35,237 nt of DNA from Candidatus Peribacteria bacterium (GTDB taxonomy: Bacteria > Patescibacteriota > Gracilibacteria > Peribacterales > Peribacteraceae), in NCBI GenBank assembly GCA_023245765.1, contig JAHFJP010000003.1:27178-62414 (forward strand). Reading direction: 5' to 3'. A program made the translations under genes and the position numbers. The notes beneath the pieces are model-generated. The model was not told the origin of the DNA. It did no database searches and saw only the letters and a list, made by a program, of their open reading frames with translations. This document shows positions 1 to 8,255 of this stretch, piece by piece (positions within the stretch are counted from its first letter, which is position 1; every line of letters begins with the position of its first letter).

Positions 1-429
1 TTCCGGTTTTTTGAAGACCCGCGGGAGGAGCAGACCTGCTTTGAGAAGCCACTCGCGCTCCATCGTCCGATTGCTCTCCCACTCGAGAATCTCTTTGGTG
101 CCGTAGTACATCGGCTTCATCTTTTGGACGCGATCATGGCCGAGGTAACTGATGAACGATCCGTGCGGGATGATGATGGCGTTGCGCTTGATCAGTTCCG
201 CCTCCAGCGTCGCGTTCCAGTCCTTCCAGTCATCGATGAACAGATATTCATCAGCAACATCATAGGATTTGTACGGCCGCTCACTCCCCTTCTTGCAGAT
301 GACGAGATTGCGCATCGCTTCGTCCCGCGCACCCTTGAGGATCTGGAGCGCCGAATGGCTCCCCATGGTCGCGATCACATAGTCTTTCGGATTATGAGAA
401 AGGGCCGGCGTGGACGCCTTGGGGGTCAT
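1..429 (-). CDS. purP: PurP-like ATP-grasp ligase (archaeal-type FAICAR synthetase), partial
   Basis: The reading frame starts at ATG 429 and is still open at base 1, so only the first 143 residues are visible. The visible part carries the N-terminal signature of archaeal PurP, the formate- and ATP-dependent enzyme that converts AICAR to FAICAR: ATMGSHSALQILKGARDEA near residues 20-38, IPHGSFISYLG near 90-100, then WESNRTMEREWLLKAGLLLP near 115-135. In Archaea this family has an N-terminal DUF1246 region followed by an ATP-grasp domain (DUF1297), which would lie outside the window. Function is inferred from motif resemblance only. A paralogue acting on another substrate is possible, because many small-genome CPR bacteria lack de novo purine synthesis. 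A clear promoter lies 12 nt upstream and there is no Shine-Dalgarno sequence. Confidence 0.8.
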   Translation of the reverse strand, partial: MTPKASTPALSHNPKDYVIATMGSHSALQILKGARDEAMRNLVICKKGSERPYKSYDVADEYLFIDDWKDWNATLEAELIKRNAIIIPHGSFISYLGHDRVQKMKPMYYGTKEILEWESNRTMEREWLLKAGLLLPRVFKKPE

Positions 430-441
430 GAGATTTGAAGG

Positions 442-470
442 AATGTAGCAAATTTTTTCGGGGCTGACAA
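442..470 (-). promoter_or_regulatory. Promoter of the purP-like gene
   Basis: On the minus strand TTGTCA (470-465) is separated by 17 nt from TACATT (447-442). The ATG follows 12 nt after the -10 box, so the predicted transcript has a leader of only about 5 nt. Confidence 0.65.
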
Positions 471-481
471 TAAGAATGGGA

Positions 482-555
482 AGGAAAGGACGACAACGGC
501 AAAGAGGGCGACGAGGAAATTTCCTCTTTACCCTCTTTACCCTTTATCGCCCTAA
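482..555. repeat. Low-complexity inverted repeat (taaagaggg family)
   Basis: A purine-rich arm (about 487-519) abuts a pyrimidine-rich arm (about 520-552) at the perfect palindrome GAGGAAATTTCCTC (513-526). The arms are built from short-period units like cctctttac and can form a long imperfect hairpin with no real loop. It lies downstream of the minus-strand gene ending at 562. The same unit recurs at 6223-6332. Confidence 0.6.
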
Positions 556-561
556 AAGCCC

Positions 562-1128
562 TTAGGGGTATGTCTTGCCGATCTTCTCAGACAACACGCA
601 CTGCGAGTAGCGAACTGTATGGGAAGGATACTTCTCGCAATTGTTATCAACGACTGGCGTTTCCGACGGAGCTACAACAGCCGCCGCGGACGATGAACTC
701 TGGACGGTATCGCAGTAGTCGTCGAGCGCGTCCGTGAACGCGTCTTCCATCTTCTTGCGAATGGCGGTGTTGCTGACGTTCATCGGAGTGACAGCCATAT
801 AGACGTTCTTGATTTTCCAGACCGTCTTCTGCGCGGCAATGCACGGAGTGATCACGATCATCGTGTCGGCCGCAGCGGGCGCAGTCGTCTCGTCCTTCTT
901 GATCGTCGGATAGCGGGACGTATCGCTTTCGTTGCGAAGCGGAATGCCGAGCTGATTGATCGTCCGCTTGGTGTAGATTTCCGAACCGGCACTATGGATA
1001 TTGTCGGGGAGCAGCGCGACAGCGCTCGCGCCGAGGTTCGCGCTCTGCATCCAGACGAGCGAGCCTGCGCCCAAAACGATGCCGGCGGCGATGCCGATGA
1101 GACTGACGGAGACATCACGGTGTGTCAT
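562..1128 (-). CDS. Hypothetical membrane-anchored protein
   Basis: A 188-residue protein with a hydrophobic N-terminal segment (about residues 8-28, SLIGIAAGIVLGAGSLVW) that should act as an uncleaved signal anchor. The rest is predicted extracytoplasmic. The C-terminal third contains three cysteines, a Ser/Ala-rich linker (SSSSAAAVVAPSE) and a CEKYPSHTVRYSQC segment, which could form a disulfide. I recognise no family. It lies downstream of tRNA-Cys on the same strand and has its own promoter between the two genes. The stop is followed by the low-complexity inverted repeat at 482-555. Confidence 0.7.
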   Translation of the reverse strand: MTHRDVSVSLIGIAAGIVLGAGSLVWMQSANLGASAVALLPDNIHSAGSEIYTKRTINQLGIPLRNESDTSRYPTIKKDETTAPAAADTMIVITPCIAAQKTVWKIKNVYMAVTPMNVSNTAIRKKMEDAFTDALDDYCDTVQSSSSAAAVVAPSETPVVDNNCEKYPSHTVRYSQCVLSEKIGKTYP

Positions 1129-1162
1129 AGAATGATGTGGGTATGAGATGAATACTGTTGTT

Positions 1163-1191
1163 ATTATACAATATTTATAATATTATTGCAA
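1163..1191 (-). promoter_or_regulatory. Promoter between tRNA-Cys and the anchored protein gene
   Basis: TTGCAA (1191-1186), 17 nt, TATAAT (1168-1163) on the minus strand, starting two bases after the CCA end of the tRNA. The predicted leader to ATG 1128 is about 30 nt, longer than for most genes in the window, with no evident Shine-Dalgarno. Confidence 0.6.
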
Positions 1192-1192
1192 A

Positions 1193-1267
1193 TGGAGGTG
1201 CCGGTGGGAATTGCACCCGCGTATGGGGGTTTTGCAGACCCCTGCCTTACTGCTTGGCTACGGCACC
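1193..1267 (-). tRNA. tRNA-Cys (GCA)
   Basis: A 75-nt minus-strand cloverleaf. The acceptor stem is GGTGCCG (1267-1261) with CGGCACC (1203-1197), the discriminator is T, and the 3' CCA is genome-encoded (1195-1193). The anticodon loop TCTGCAAAA carries anticodon GCA at 1235-1233. The anticodon stem is GGGGT/ACCCC and the T-arm contains GGTGCAATTCC in place of the usual GGTTCGAATCC. The tRNA ends directly at the next promoter. Confidence 0.93.
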
Positions 1268-1275
1268 ACGCGCAA

Positions 1276-1303
1276 AGAATACGCATAGTCGGCAGAACTT
1301 CAA
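1276..1303 (-). promoter_or_regulatory. tRNA-Cys promoter
   Basis: TTGAAG (1303-1298), 16 nt, TATTCT (1281-1276) on the minus strand, 8 nt before the tRNA 5' end. Transcription would start at or just before the mature 5' end. Confidence 0.5.
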
Positions 1304-1318
1304 AGCCCTGGAACCGGT

Positions 1319-1891
1319 TTACGTGCTCGAGGGTGCCGGCTCACTGAACCGCACCGAATTCATGATCAGCAGGATCTCCTTCTGCAGCGTATCGCTGATG
1401 GAAACGGGCGTCAGCGCCGTGACGGTGTAGCCGATGTTCGCCGCGACGGCGGAGAGCTGGAAGAACCGGCGCTCCGGCTCGCCCGCCACGGGCTGTGCCG
1501 AGAACACGTGGAGTTCGACGTTCTGCGCTTCGACCGTCATCGCACGACTGTCGATCAACTTATAGCCGGGGAGCGTCGTGACCGAGCGGATGCTCGCTTT
1601 GCTGTACGCGGTGGAATCCAGTGGGCTGCCCAATTTTTCGCTGGTGACGGTGATTGTCGGCGTCTGTCCGGACACCGCTTTCTCCGACTGGAATCCGACC
1701 ATCACCTGATCGGGCACACCGCGGTCCGCGAGCTTTTCGTGCGCGAGCACGGACCACCCGGCGGGGAGACACACCCCGATCACGCCGTTCCAGAACTGCT
1801 CCTTGCAGACAACCTCCGTCGTTTTGGAAGAACTGCCGCCACAGGCTGTGAGAAGGACGGTGAGAGAGAGGATGGCGAGAAAGCGCTTCAT
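1319..1891 (-). CDS. Hypothetical lipoprotein
   Basis: A 190-residue protein with a lipoprotein signal peptide: MKRFLAILSLTVLLTACGG, with lipobox LTAC and Cys17 as the lipidation site. The mature part starts with a Ser-rich linker, then CKEQFWNGVIGVCLPAGW, two cysteines that may pair. The remainder alternates beta-strand-like and polar segments and resembles small PsbP/DcrB-type lipoproteins in layout, but I cannot assign a family. Anchoring to the outer face of the membrane is inferred from the lipobox. A -10 box TATACT (1906-1901) lies 9 nt before ATG. The gene is divergent from the large surface protein starting at 1971. Confidence 0.8.
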   Translation of the reverse strand: MKRFLAILSLTVLLTACGGSSSKTTEVVCKEQFWNGVIGVCLPAGWSVLAHEKLADRGVPDQVMVGFQSEKAVSGQTPTITVTSEKLGSPLDSTAYSKASIRSVTTLPGYKLIDSRAMTVEAQNVELHVFSAQPVAGEPERRFFQLSAVAANIGYTVTALTPVSISDTLQKEILLIMNSVRFSEPAPSST

Positions 1892-1931
1892 AGTGCGGGG
1901 AGTATAGCCGTATTTGGGATGCTATAGATGA

Positions 1932-1960
1932 TTGAGCAAAACAGCAAAATCTGCTATACT
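1932..1960 (+). promoter_or_regulatory. Promoter of the Ig/FN3 surface protein gene
   Basis: TTGAGC (1932-1937), 17 nt, TATACT (1955-1960), then 10 nt to ATG 1971. The promoter overlaps a possible upstream TTG codon in the same frame, so the start must be at or after 1971. The predicted leader is only a few nucleotides. Confidence 0.7.
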
Positions 1961-1970
1961 AATGAGATTT

Positions 1971-4436
1971 ATGCGCCGAATCTCCCTCTCCCTCCTCCTC
2001 GCGCTCACCCTCCTGATTCCCCCCGTCGCCGCCATCGCGGAGGCGGTCATCCGCGTGGACGACACCGTCGCGGGACTGGGAACGTCCGTCGAGCTGACAG
2101 GAGCAGCGCCATCGACGGCGATCGACGTACATGTGGTCTCGGAAGCCGGCGAGGATACGGTGATTCCAGCAAGCACGGATGCACGGGGATCCGCCGTCGT
2201 CTCCATCCCCGAACGGTTGACGGTCGAAGCGGGCATCTACCGGGTGTTCGGCGTCCTCGGACAGCGCAAGATCACGGACGATGTCACGTTTGAGGTGCTC
2301 CAGGACCGTGTCGACCAGCGCAGTTCAACGATCACCATCAACCAGCCGCTCCTCCAAGCCGATGGCCGGTCGATCTCGATCGTCACGGTGACGATGCGCG
2401 ATAGCGCGGGCAATCCCCTCTCCGGACGTCCGATACAGCTTGTCGGCAGCCGCGCGGAGGACCGCATCATGAATCTCTCGGCGTCCAATGAAACTGACCG
2501 GAGCGGCGCCGTGCAGTTTGGCGTGCAGACGCAGAGTCCGGGAGAAATCACACTCCGCGCAATGGATATGCTCACCGGCACGATGCTCAACCAGACGGCC
2601 CGTATCGCGGCACTCGCAAATTCGCCGAGCGTCGGAGGATTCGAAGAGAATGCCAATGCCGGCATCTGGAATCCCGGTGCGATGCGTGCACAAGTCGCTG
2701 GATCCGAACCGGTCGCACCCTCGGGAAAATCGTACGATGTTCCCGCCCGTATCGTCATCAAAGCACCGGCAACGGCGAATGTCCGTGACGTGATTCCCTC
2801 CGTCACCGTGGCCGTCGTGGACGCAAACGGCAACACCGTCGAAAGTTTCGCCGGCACCCTGAAGATCGAAACGCCCAATGACAAAGGATCCGCGCTCCCG
2901 GGTCTCGGACTGCCTCCGGGTCAGGGAGAGGTTGTGATCGCAAAGAAGGGACTCGGGAAAGCGACTCTCGCGTGGGTCATGAGCTTCAGCAAATCCGGAG
3001 AACAGAAAATCGTTGTGCATGACGAGAGCGGAACGCTCACGGGCGAAGCAACGATCGCCGTGACCGGCAGTGCAGAAATTCCGGAGGGCCACAAGATCCG
3101 GATGGAGAGCCCTCAGGACGGTGATACGGTGAACACGCGCGAAATTCTCATCACCGGCAAGGATAAAAACCTCGCCCTGCGCAATCTCGAGGCCTACGTG
3201 GGAGATGCGTCAGCTCCTCCCGAGTCACTCGTGGGTGACACACCATCCGCCACGGGAGATGCCGATGCCGACGGTAACTTCGCATTCACCGTCAAACTTC
3301 CCAAGAGCGGGGCGGTCGTCCTAGAAGTCCGCGATGAGTCGGGACAATACGATTCCGGCATCATTCATCTGACGCTGGATATGCAGGGCCCGGCTCTCGA
3401 CTACGTCCTGAGTCCCGAGCAACCACAGGAAGGTGAAGACGTGACACTGACGGTCAAGAGCGAACCGGGCTTGCCCGAAGTCGTGCTGCACATCAAAGGA
3501 CAGGACATCACGCTCACCGAAGGCGATCCGGGAACGTACGACGTACTCTTTCTCGCGCCGAGCCGCGGCGATCTTGATTTCACACTGAGCGGACGCGATG
3601 GCGCGGGCAACGTGACCGATATCGCAGGAACACTCGGCATCACCGGCCCCTCCCTGCCGCAGGTGCAAAACGTCCATGCGAAGTCTCTCGCCGGCGGGAT
3701 TGAACTCACGTGGGATACGATTCCCGACGAGTCGATCACGGGATACCGCATCGACGTGGGCAGTGGTCCCGGACGGTCGGATACGACGCTCGACACTCCC
3801 GAACCGACGGGTGAAGCCGCGGTGATGGGACTCAAGTCCGGCAGCGAGTATTTTGTGACCGTGCGCGCGCTCCGCGGGGACGAAAACGGACTCAAGAGCA
3901 CCGTCATCGTCGCACGGACGCTCGGAATGGAGGTGACCGTGACACCGCAGGACGGGAGCCTGCTCTTGCAATGGACATTCCCCGACACCACTCCCCTTGC
4001 GTCGTTCCTGCTCGAATTCGGAAGCATGGAAGGTGAGTACAGCGAACAGAGGGTTCTCGACGGCTCGATGCGCGTCTATACGATGAAGGACCTCCTCTCG
4101 CAGCCCTACCTGATCCGCATGACGCCCATCGCGACGACGGGACAGATCCTCAGTGATCTCACCGTGACGACGCAGGGAACGCCGACCCAGGCGCTGGCGT
4201 TCCACGCCTCCGCCGATGAACTGACGGGTCGTGTGAAAGCCGATGACGTCGCGCCGGAAAACACTCTCCACGCGGGGGCACCGGAAACAACGCACAGCGG
4301 ACTCCCCGGCATTTCGCTGCGGCTCGTATTGGGACTCACCGCCGCAGCCCTGAGTGTCTACTGGTACCGACGCAGGAAAGCGATGCGGGAAACCCGCGCA
4401 TTTCTTGCTGTCATGCACAGGAAGTACCACTCATAG
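1971..4436 (+). CDS. Large secreted Ig-like/fibronectin type III surface protein with C-terminal membrane anchor
   Basis: About 821 residues. The signal peptide MRRISLSLLLALTLLIPPV ends near AIAEA. The ectodomain is beta-rich: a Big1/invasin-like module (about residues 110-220, with VTVTMRDSAGNPLSGRPIQL), further Ig-like modules (VNTREILITGKDKNL around 400), then two FN3-like modules (VQNVHAKSLAGGIELTWDT near 565 and VTVTPQDGSLLLQWTF near 655). A C-terminal transmembrane helix (LRLVLGLTAAALSVYWY) is followed by a basic tail, RRRKAMRETR, that should stay in the cytoplasm. A role in adhesion or cell-surface structure is inferred from architecture only. ATG 1971 is chosen because upstream in-frame codons lie inside the promoter. 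Confidence 0.85.
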   Translation: MRRISLSLLLALTLLIPPVAAIAEAVIRVDDTVAGLGTSVELTGAAPSTAIDVHVVSEAGEDTVIPASTDARGSAVVSIPERLTVEAGIYRVFGVLGQRKITDDVTFEVLQDRVDQRSSTITINQPLLQADGRSISIVTVTMRDSAGNPLSGRPIQLVGSRAEDRIMNLSASNETDRSGAVQFGVQTQSPGEITLRAMDMLTGTMLNQTARIAALANSPSVGGFEENANAGIWNPGAMRAQVAGSEPVAPSGKSYDVPARIVIKAPATANVRDVIPSVTVAVVDANGNTVESFAGTLKIETPNDKGSALPGLGLPPGQGEVVIAKKGLGKATLAWVMSFSKSGEQKIVVHDESGTLTGEATIAVTGSAEIPEGHKIRMESPQDGDTVNTREILITGKDKNLALRNLEAYVGDASAPPESLVGDTPSATGDADADGNFAFTVKLPKSGAVVLEVRDESGQYDSGIIHLTLDMQGPALDYVLSPEQPQEGEDVTLTVKSEPGLPEVVLHIKGQDITLTEGDPGTYDVLFLAPSRGDLDFTLSGRDGAGNVTDIAGTLGITGPSLPQVQNVHAKSLAGGIELTWDTIPDESITGYRIDVGSGPGRSDTTLDTPEPTGEAAVMGLKSGSEYFVTVRALRGDENGLKSTVIVARTLGMEVTVTPQDGSLLLQWTFPDTTPLASFLLEFGSMEGEYSEQRVLDGSMRVYTMKDLLSQPYLIRMTPIATTGQILSDLTVTTQGTPTQALAFHASADELTGRVKADDVAPENTLHAGAPETTHSGLPGISLRLVLGLTAAALSVYWYRRRKAMRETRAFLAVMHRKYHS

Positions 4437-4443
4437 CATAAAA

Positions 4444-4536
4444 GGATTCCGAGGAAACCGAGGCAACCGACGAATCCGATGATAATGAACTTACTCCTCG
4501 GATTCCCCGGTTTCTTCGGACTCTTCGGTTCCCTCT
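4444..4536. repeat. Low-complexity inverted repeat (ccgaggaatccga family)
   Basis: Left arm (4444-4480) is built from units such as attccgaggaaaccgagg. The right arm (4495-4536) is the near-complement, tcctcggattccccgg and so on. It fills the gap between the surface protein and the PfkB kinase, ending one base before the kinase ATG. A close copy of the right arm lies inside a coding sequence at 21597-21629. Confidence 0.65.
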
Positions 4537-4537
4537 C

Positions 4538-5557
4538 ATGACTCCTCTCAAAACCAACATCAAGCGCCCCAAAACTCTTTCCATCGGCGGCGCGACATAC
4601 GACCTCTTCGTGCGCACGGGCAAGAGCGTTTTACACGAAGATCATGGAGCAAAAACACTGACGCTCCCCCTCGGACAGAAAATCCGCGTGGAACAGGTGA
4701 TCGAAACATGCGGCGGCGGGGCAGCCAACACGTCAGTCGGACTCGCGCGCCTGGGATGCGAGGCACATTTTTGCGGCGTGCTCGGCAGCGATCAGTGGGG
4801 CGAGCGCCAGCTGAGGAATTTTGAACGCGAAGGGGTGGATGCGCGCAGCGCGACCATCGTCGAGGGCGAAACGTCGAGTTTTTCGATCATCCTCTCCGCC
4901 GGCAGCGGCGAACGGGTGATTCTCTACGACCCCGGCACCAACGCCCATCTGCACGATGCCAACTTCGACCGCGAAGCAGCGGCAGGGATGGACTGGATCT
5001 ACCTGAATCACATCCATGAACGCAGTTGCGTGATCGAAGATGACATTGCCGCGATCCTCTCAAAACATCCGGAGATGGGTCTCACGTGGAATCCCGGCGG
5101 ATCGCAGCTCAAACACGGTATCCGCGAAAAGACGATCAAAGCTCTCCTGCACAAAACGCGTCTCTTCCTCTGTAACAAGGAGGAAGCTCTGCAGTTCACC
5201 GGGAAAAAAACGACGGAGGAGGCAATCGACTCGCTGCTCACGCACGGTGTCCGGATCGTCTGCATCTCCGACGGGCAACGGGGCTCCACCGCCTCCGACG
5301 GCGAAGCGACGTGGCACTGCCCGGTCATTGCCGGTGCAACAATTGTTGATACCACCGGCGCGGGCGACGGGTTTGGGACGGGTGCCACCTGGGCGCTCTT
5401 GCAAGGGCTGGACTTGCCAACAATGCTCCGCGCGGGTACCATAAATGCGACCGGTGTGATCGGCGCAATGGGTGCCGAAGACGGTCTCCTCACAGACACC
5501 GATATGCGACAACAACTCAAAACCATCTCTCTTCCTGTCACGGAGATCGTTCGTTGA
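4538..5557 (+). CDS. PfkB-family carbohydrate/nucleoside kinase
   Basis: A 339-residue ribokinase-superfamily kinase, close to the usual family length. PfkB signature 1 is at about residues 58-73 (CGGGAANTSVGLARLG). Signature 2 is near 270-284 (DTTGAGDGFGTGATWAL), where the Asp of GAGD is the catalytic base and the glycines form the anion hole. WNPGGSQL and FLCNKEEAL are also typical of the fold. It phosphorylates a sugar or nucleoside with ATP; ribose, fructose or adenosine are possible and I cannot choose between them. Start ATG 4538 follows a low-complexity inverted repeat and no Shine-Dalgarno is visible. Confidence 0.85.
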   Translation: MTPLKTNIKRPKTLSIGGATYDLFVRTGKSVLHEDHGAKTLTLPLGQKIRVEQVIETCGGGAANTSVGLARLGCEAHFCGVLGSDQWGERQLRNFEREGVDARSATIVEGETSSFSIILSAGSGERVILYDPGTNAHLHDANFDREAAAGMDWIYLNHIHERSCVIEDDIAAILSKHPEMGLTWNPGGSQLKHGIREKTIKALLHKTRLFLCNKEEALQFTGKKTTEEAIDSLLTHGVRIVCISDGQRGSTASDGEATWHCPVIAGATIVDTTGAGDGFGTGATWALLQGLDLPTMLRAGTINATGVIGAMGAEDGLLTDTDMRQQLKTISLPVTEIVR

Positions 5558-5564
5558 TCCGTTT

Positions 5565-5606
5565 TTCCCAATTCCGTTTTTCACCTTTCACTTTTAACTT
5601 TTCACT
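5565..5606. repeat. Short-period pyrimidine-rich repeat
   Basis: A tract made of units like tttcactttt and acttttcact between the kinase stop and ATG 5610. It belongs to the same general class as the other low-complexity boundary repeats but lacks the opposite arm here. Confidence 0.45.
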
Positions 5607-5609
5607 CCT

Positions 5610-6221
5610 ATGTCCGACGACGCACTCCTCCAAGCTCAAGAACTCCTCGATACGGCGATGTCTTCGCTCAAGACGGCACACGCGCTCCTGCGCGACATCA
5701 CGGGTGTGAGTGATTCCACACGTGAACGGCATGTGCTGCGTGCCGGGGGCATGAGCAACGGCGGTGGAACGACCGGACGGGTGATCGAAGGAATTTTTGA
5801 CGGACAGAACATGGTCGATAGCCAGGGCCAGACGTACCCCGTCCCCGCCAACTACGCGAGCAAGAGCAAACTGGTGGAAAGCGACGGCATGAAGCTGACG
5901 ATCACCGACGAAGGAAAATTCATCTACAAGCAGATCGCTCCGGTCCCCCGCCGCACCGCGCTCGGCGTGCTGATCCAGGAAGACGGTCAGTACAAAGTGC
6001 TCGTCGAGGGCAAAGCACTCAGAGTCCTGCTCGCATCCGTCACCTTCTACCGCGCCGAGGTCGGTGACCAGGTCACGGTGCTTCTCCCCGAGAACGGTGA
6101 CGCAAAGTGGGGAGCCGTCGAGGCCGTCCTGCCCAAGCACATCGCCGAAGCCGCCGCACGCGCCACTGTCGGTGGAGGTTCGACGCATAGCGGTGATGGT
6201 GAACTGAGTCCGACGATGTAG
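5610..6221 (+). CDS. Conserved protein of unknown function
   Basis: A 203-residue soluble protein. Residues 1-35 form a predicted amphipathic helical segment (DALLQAQELLDTAMSSLKTAHALL). The middle has a distinctive block: GRVIEGIFDGQNMVDSQG near 55, YPVPANYASKSKLVESDG near 74, then FIYKQIAPVPRRTALGVL. The C-terminus is low-complexity (TVGGGSTHSGDGELSP). I recall similar VPANYASKSKL-type proteins from other CPR genomes, but the function is unknown. The sequence pattern suggests a small beta-barrel. The gene lies between two low-complexity repeat regions in a plus-strand series. Confidence 0.75.
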   Translation: MSDDALLQAQELLDTAMSSLKTAHALLRDITGVSDSTRERHVLRAGGMSNGGGTTGRVIEGIFDGQNMVDSQGQTYPVPANYASKSKLVESDGMKLTITDEGKFIYKQIAPVPRRTALGVLIQEDGQYKVLVEGKALRVLLASVTFYRAEVGDQVTVLLPENGDAKWGAVEAVLPKHIAEAAARATVGGGSTHSGDGELSPTM

Positions 6222-6222
6222 G

Positions 6223-6332
6223 AGGGTAAAGAAGGCTAAGACGGTAAAGAGGGTGGAGAGGAATTTAATATGCGAAGATTTTTTCTGACGCTCCTCTTTA
6301 CCTTCTTCACCCTCTCCCGCCCTCTTTACCCT
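6223..6332. repeat. Low-complexity inverted repeat (taaagaggg family)
   Basis: Left arm 6223-6261 (agggtaaagaaggctaag and so on) and right arm 6293-6332 (cctctttaccttcttcac and so on) are imperfect complements separated by about 31 nt. It is the same unit family as 482-555. It falls just upstream of the TPR protein. The longer in-frame start at 6270 would read through the right arm and is therefore rejected. Confidence 0.6.
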
Positions 6333-6377
6333 ATTGGGTTTTCGCCCTCGCCGCCATCGCCTGCTATCCTCTCTCTG

Positions 6378-7691
6378 ATGAAACTCTCCGCTCGTATCAT
6401 CGTTCCAATAACTGCAGCCTTCCTCCTCGCCGCCGGCGTCCTCGGCTTCGCCTGGTGGCAACTGAGCCTCACGCAGGAATCGCTGCAGCAGCGCGTACGG
6501 ACGCTGACGGAACAATTGGACCGCCCGGGAAACGGTTCGGGCACGACCGTCGCCGATGATCCCGTCGACAGTGGCGATATCGTCCTCGTCCACCTGCGAC
6601 AGGGCGATCTGCTTGCACTCCAGGGAGACTGGATTACCGCGGAGCGCGAATATCAGGCGTCCGTGGATAGCGGAGGAGGAATTCCCGCTCTACGGAAATT
6701 GATCCAGGCACAGATGCAGCGGCGTGAAATCGATAAGGTGAAACTCACGCTGCAGGAACTGCGCCGGCTCGGTGCGCGCAGCGAAGATCTTCTGCTGCTC
6801 GAGACCATCGTGGCATTGCGCACGGGCGAAGTGGTGCGCGCACAAAAACTGCTGGCGGACGCCGCGGATTCCCCCCAGCGCCACTACGGCGCCGCGCTGC
6901 TCGCGATCATCGAGGAAAAGCATGACGACGCAAAAAAAGAATTGCTCGCGACACAGAACGGTTGGGACCCGACGCTCCGCGCCTACGCGCGGACGCTCCA
7001 GGCCGCCTATGACGAATTCGCGCTCTTTCCCGAAAGCCGCCCCATTCATCTGACGACCCTCCTCGCGCGGGCGCTCGCCCAGGTGCAGGAGTGCGAGCTC
7101 GCGCTGCCACTCCTCGGCCGCGTTGTTGCCGAACAGGATGACTATCGCGACGCGTGGACGGTGCAAGGATACTGCGAGCTGACGACGGAGCGCGCGCCGG
7201 AAGCTCTCCTTTCATTTGAAAAAGCCTACGCGATCGATCCGGAAAAGCCCGAGATTCAGTACTTCCTCGGCCGCACCTACGCGGTGCTCGGCCAGTGGAA
7301 GAACGCCGCGACGTTCCTGCAGTACGCGCTCGTCAACGGCTTCGAACCAAAGAAGGAAGTCCGCCGCCGCCTCGCCGATGCCGCAGAAAAGGCCGGTGAT
7401 CCCCTGCTCGCACTCGAGCAGTACATCAACCTGATCACGGAACCCGACGCCGATATCGGGATCTTCGAGAAGACCGTGACCTTCGCGATCCAGACCAACA
7501 AGAAAGAAGACGCCTACCAGTTTGCGCAGTCCGCGGTGAAGAAGTGGCCCGACTCCGGCAAAGCCCATGAACTCCTCGGCATCAGCGCCGCGGAGACCGA
7601 CCGGAAAGACGAGGCGAAAGCAGCGCTCGAGAAGGCGTTGAGACTGGATCCGAGTCTGACGGTTGCGAGGGAGAGGTTGAAAAGTCTTTGA
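6378..7691 (+). CDS. Membrane-anchored TPR-repeat protein
   Basis: 437 residues from ATG 6378. An N-terminal transmembrane helix (IIVPITAAFLLAAGVLGFAWW) is followed by a short coiled coil (LTQESLQQRVRTLTEQL) and then a series of tetratricopeptide repeats to the C-terminus. Clear TPR units include LSFEKAYAIDPEKPEIQYFLG and the last AKAALEKALRLDPSLTVA. Such proteins usually scaffold complexes at the membrane; no partner can be named. The upstream in-frame ATG at 6270 lies inside a low-complexity repeat. TATCCT (6365-6370), 7 nt before ATG 6378, is a candidate -10 and supports this start. Confidence 0.8.
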   Translation: MKLSARIIVPITAAFLLAAGVLGFAWWQLSLTQESLQQRVRTLTEQLDRPGNGSGTTVADDPVDSGDIVLVHLRQGDLLALQGDWITAEREYQASVDSGGGIPALRKLIQAQMQRREIDKVKLTLQELRRLGARSEDLLLLETIVALRTGEVVRAQKLLADAADSPQRHYGAALLAIIEEKHDDAKKELLATQNGWDPTLRAYARTLQAAYDEFALFPESRPIHLTTLLARALAQVQECELALPLLGRVVAEQDDYRDAWTVQGYCELTTERAPEALLSFEKAYAIDPEKPEIQYFLGRTYAVLGQWKNAATFLQYALVNGFEPKKEVRRRLADAAEKAGDPLLALEQYINLITEPDADIGIFEKTVTFAIQTNKKEDAYQFAQSAVKKWPDSGKAHELLGISAAETDRKDEAKAALEKALRLDPSLTVARERLKSL

Positions 7692-7705
7692 AAATAATGT
7701 ATAAT
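7677..7705 (+). promoter_or_regulatory. Strong promoter abutting ATG 7712
   Basis: TTGAAA (7677-7682), exactly 17 nt, TATAAT (7700-7705), then 6 nt to ATG. Transcription would begin at the A of ATG, so the mRNA should be leaderless. The promoter overlaps the 3' end of the TPR gene. Confidence 0.8.
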
Positions 7706-7711
7706 ATCTTT

Positions 7712-8176
7712 ATGACTCGCGACCGTAAAGAAACACTTACACCAATTGATGTCCGCCAACTCCTCGATGGACTGCAGGACGAACTGGAAAAAGTCTCCAC
7801 ATACGGAAAGTTCGTTGAATATGAAGCACAGAATGGCGCGCATGTCCGGATCTTGTTCGATAAAGTCAGTAAGCTCGACCACTTTGACAAATACGATGTC
7901 ACGATCACGAAGACTGTCGATAAAAACCTTCAAAAAGTGCATTTTGTTCTGTGGGTGAAAGGACGTGGCATACATGTCACAGATAGTGATGGCACGAGAA
8001 TCATTCTCGACGAGAAGGATGTCGACAAGCGCCCGACAGCGGGACCGGTCATCACGCAACTCATCGAACGCCTCCGCAAAGACATTGAACCGCGGAAAGA
8101 AACCGGCATTGCCTCCGGACCTCCCTCGGCAATCGCCATACAAACTGTTAGAGATATTGGGAAGGTAACGAAGTAG
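7712..8176 (+). CDS. Hypothetical small soluble protein
   Basis: 154 residues, no signal peptide or membrane segment, rich in charged residues. The N-terminus (TPIDVRQLLDGLQDELEKVS) is predicted helical; the middle has alternating strands (HVRILFDKV, KYDVTITKTV, KVHFVLWVKG, GTRIIL); the C-terminus has a helix (VITQLIERLRKDIEPRK). No family recognised. The start is fixed by a near-consensus promoter ending 6 nt before ATG; an upstream in-frame TTG at 7688 lies between -35 and -10 and cannot be on the transcript. Confidence 0.7.
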   Translation: MTRDRKETLTPIDVRQLLDGLQDELEKVSTYGKFVEYEAQNGAHVRILFDKVSKLDHFDKYDVTITKTVDKNLQKVHFVLWVKGRGIHVTDSDGTRIILDEKDVDKRPTAGPVITQLIERLRKDIEPRKETGIASGPPSAIAIQTVRDIGKVTK

Positions 8177-8255
8177 CGAATCTCGGCATTCTCATGCTTA
8201 AAAAAACCGTGATGTACTTTCTTGTACGGGTGCTGCCCTCTGGCAGACTACCGGC

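Noticed and set aside
124-438. Plus-strand 104-codon ORF
   Set aside because: It is antisense to the purP-like frame, whose translation on the minus strand matches a known family; the plus-strand translation has no such character.
6270-6377. Longer N-terminus for the TPR protein at 6378
   Set aside because: The extra 36 residues come from the right arm of a low-complexity inverted repeat; ATG 6378 starts an ordinary membrane anchor.
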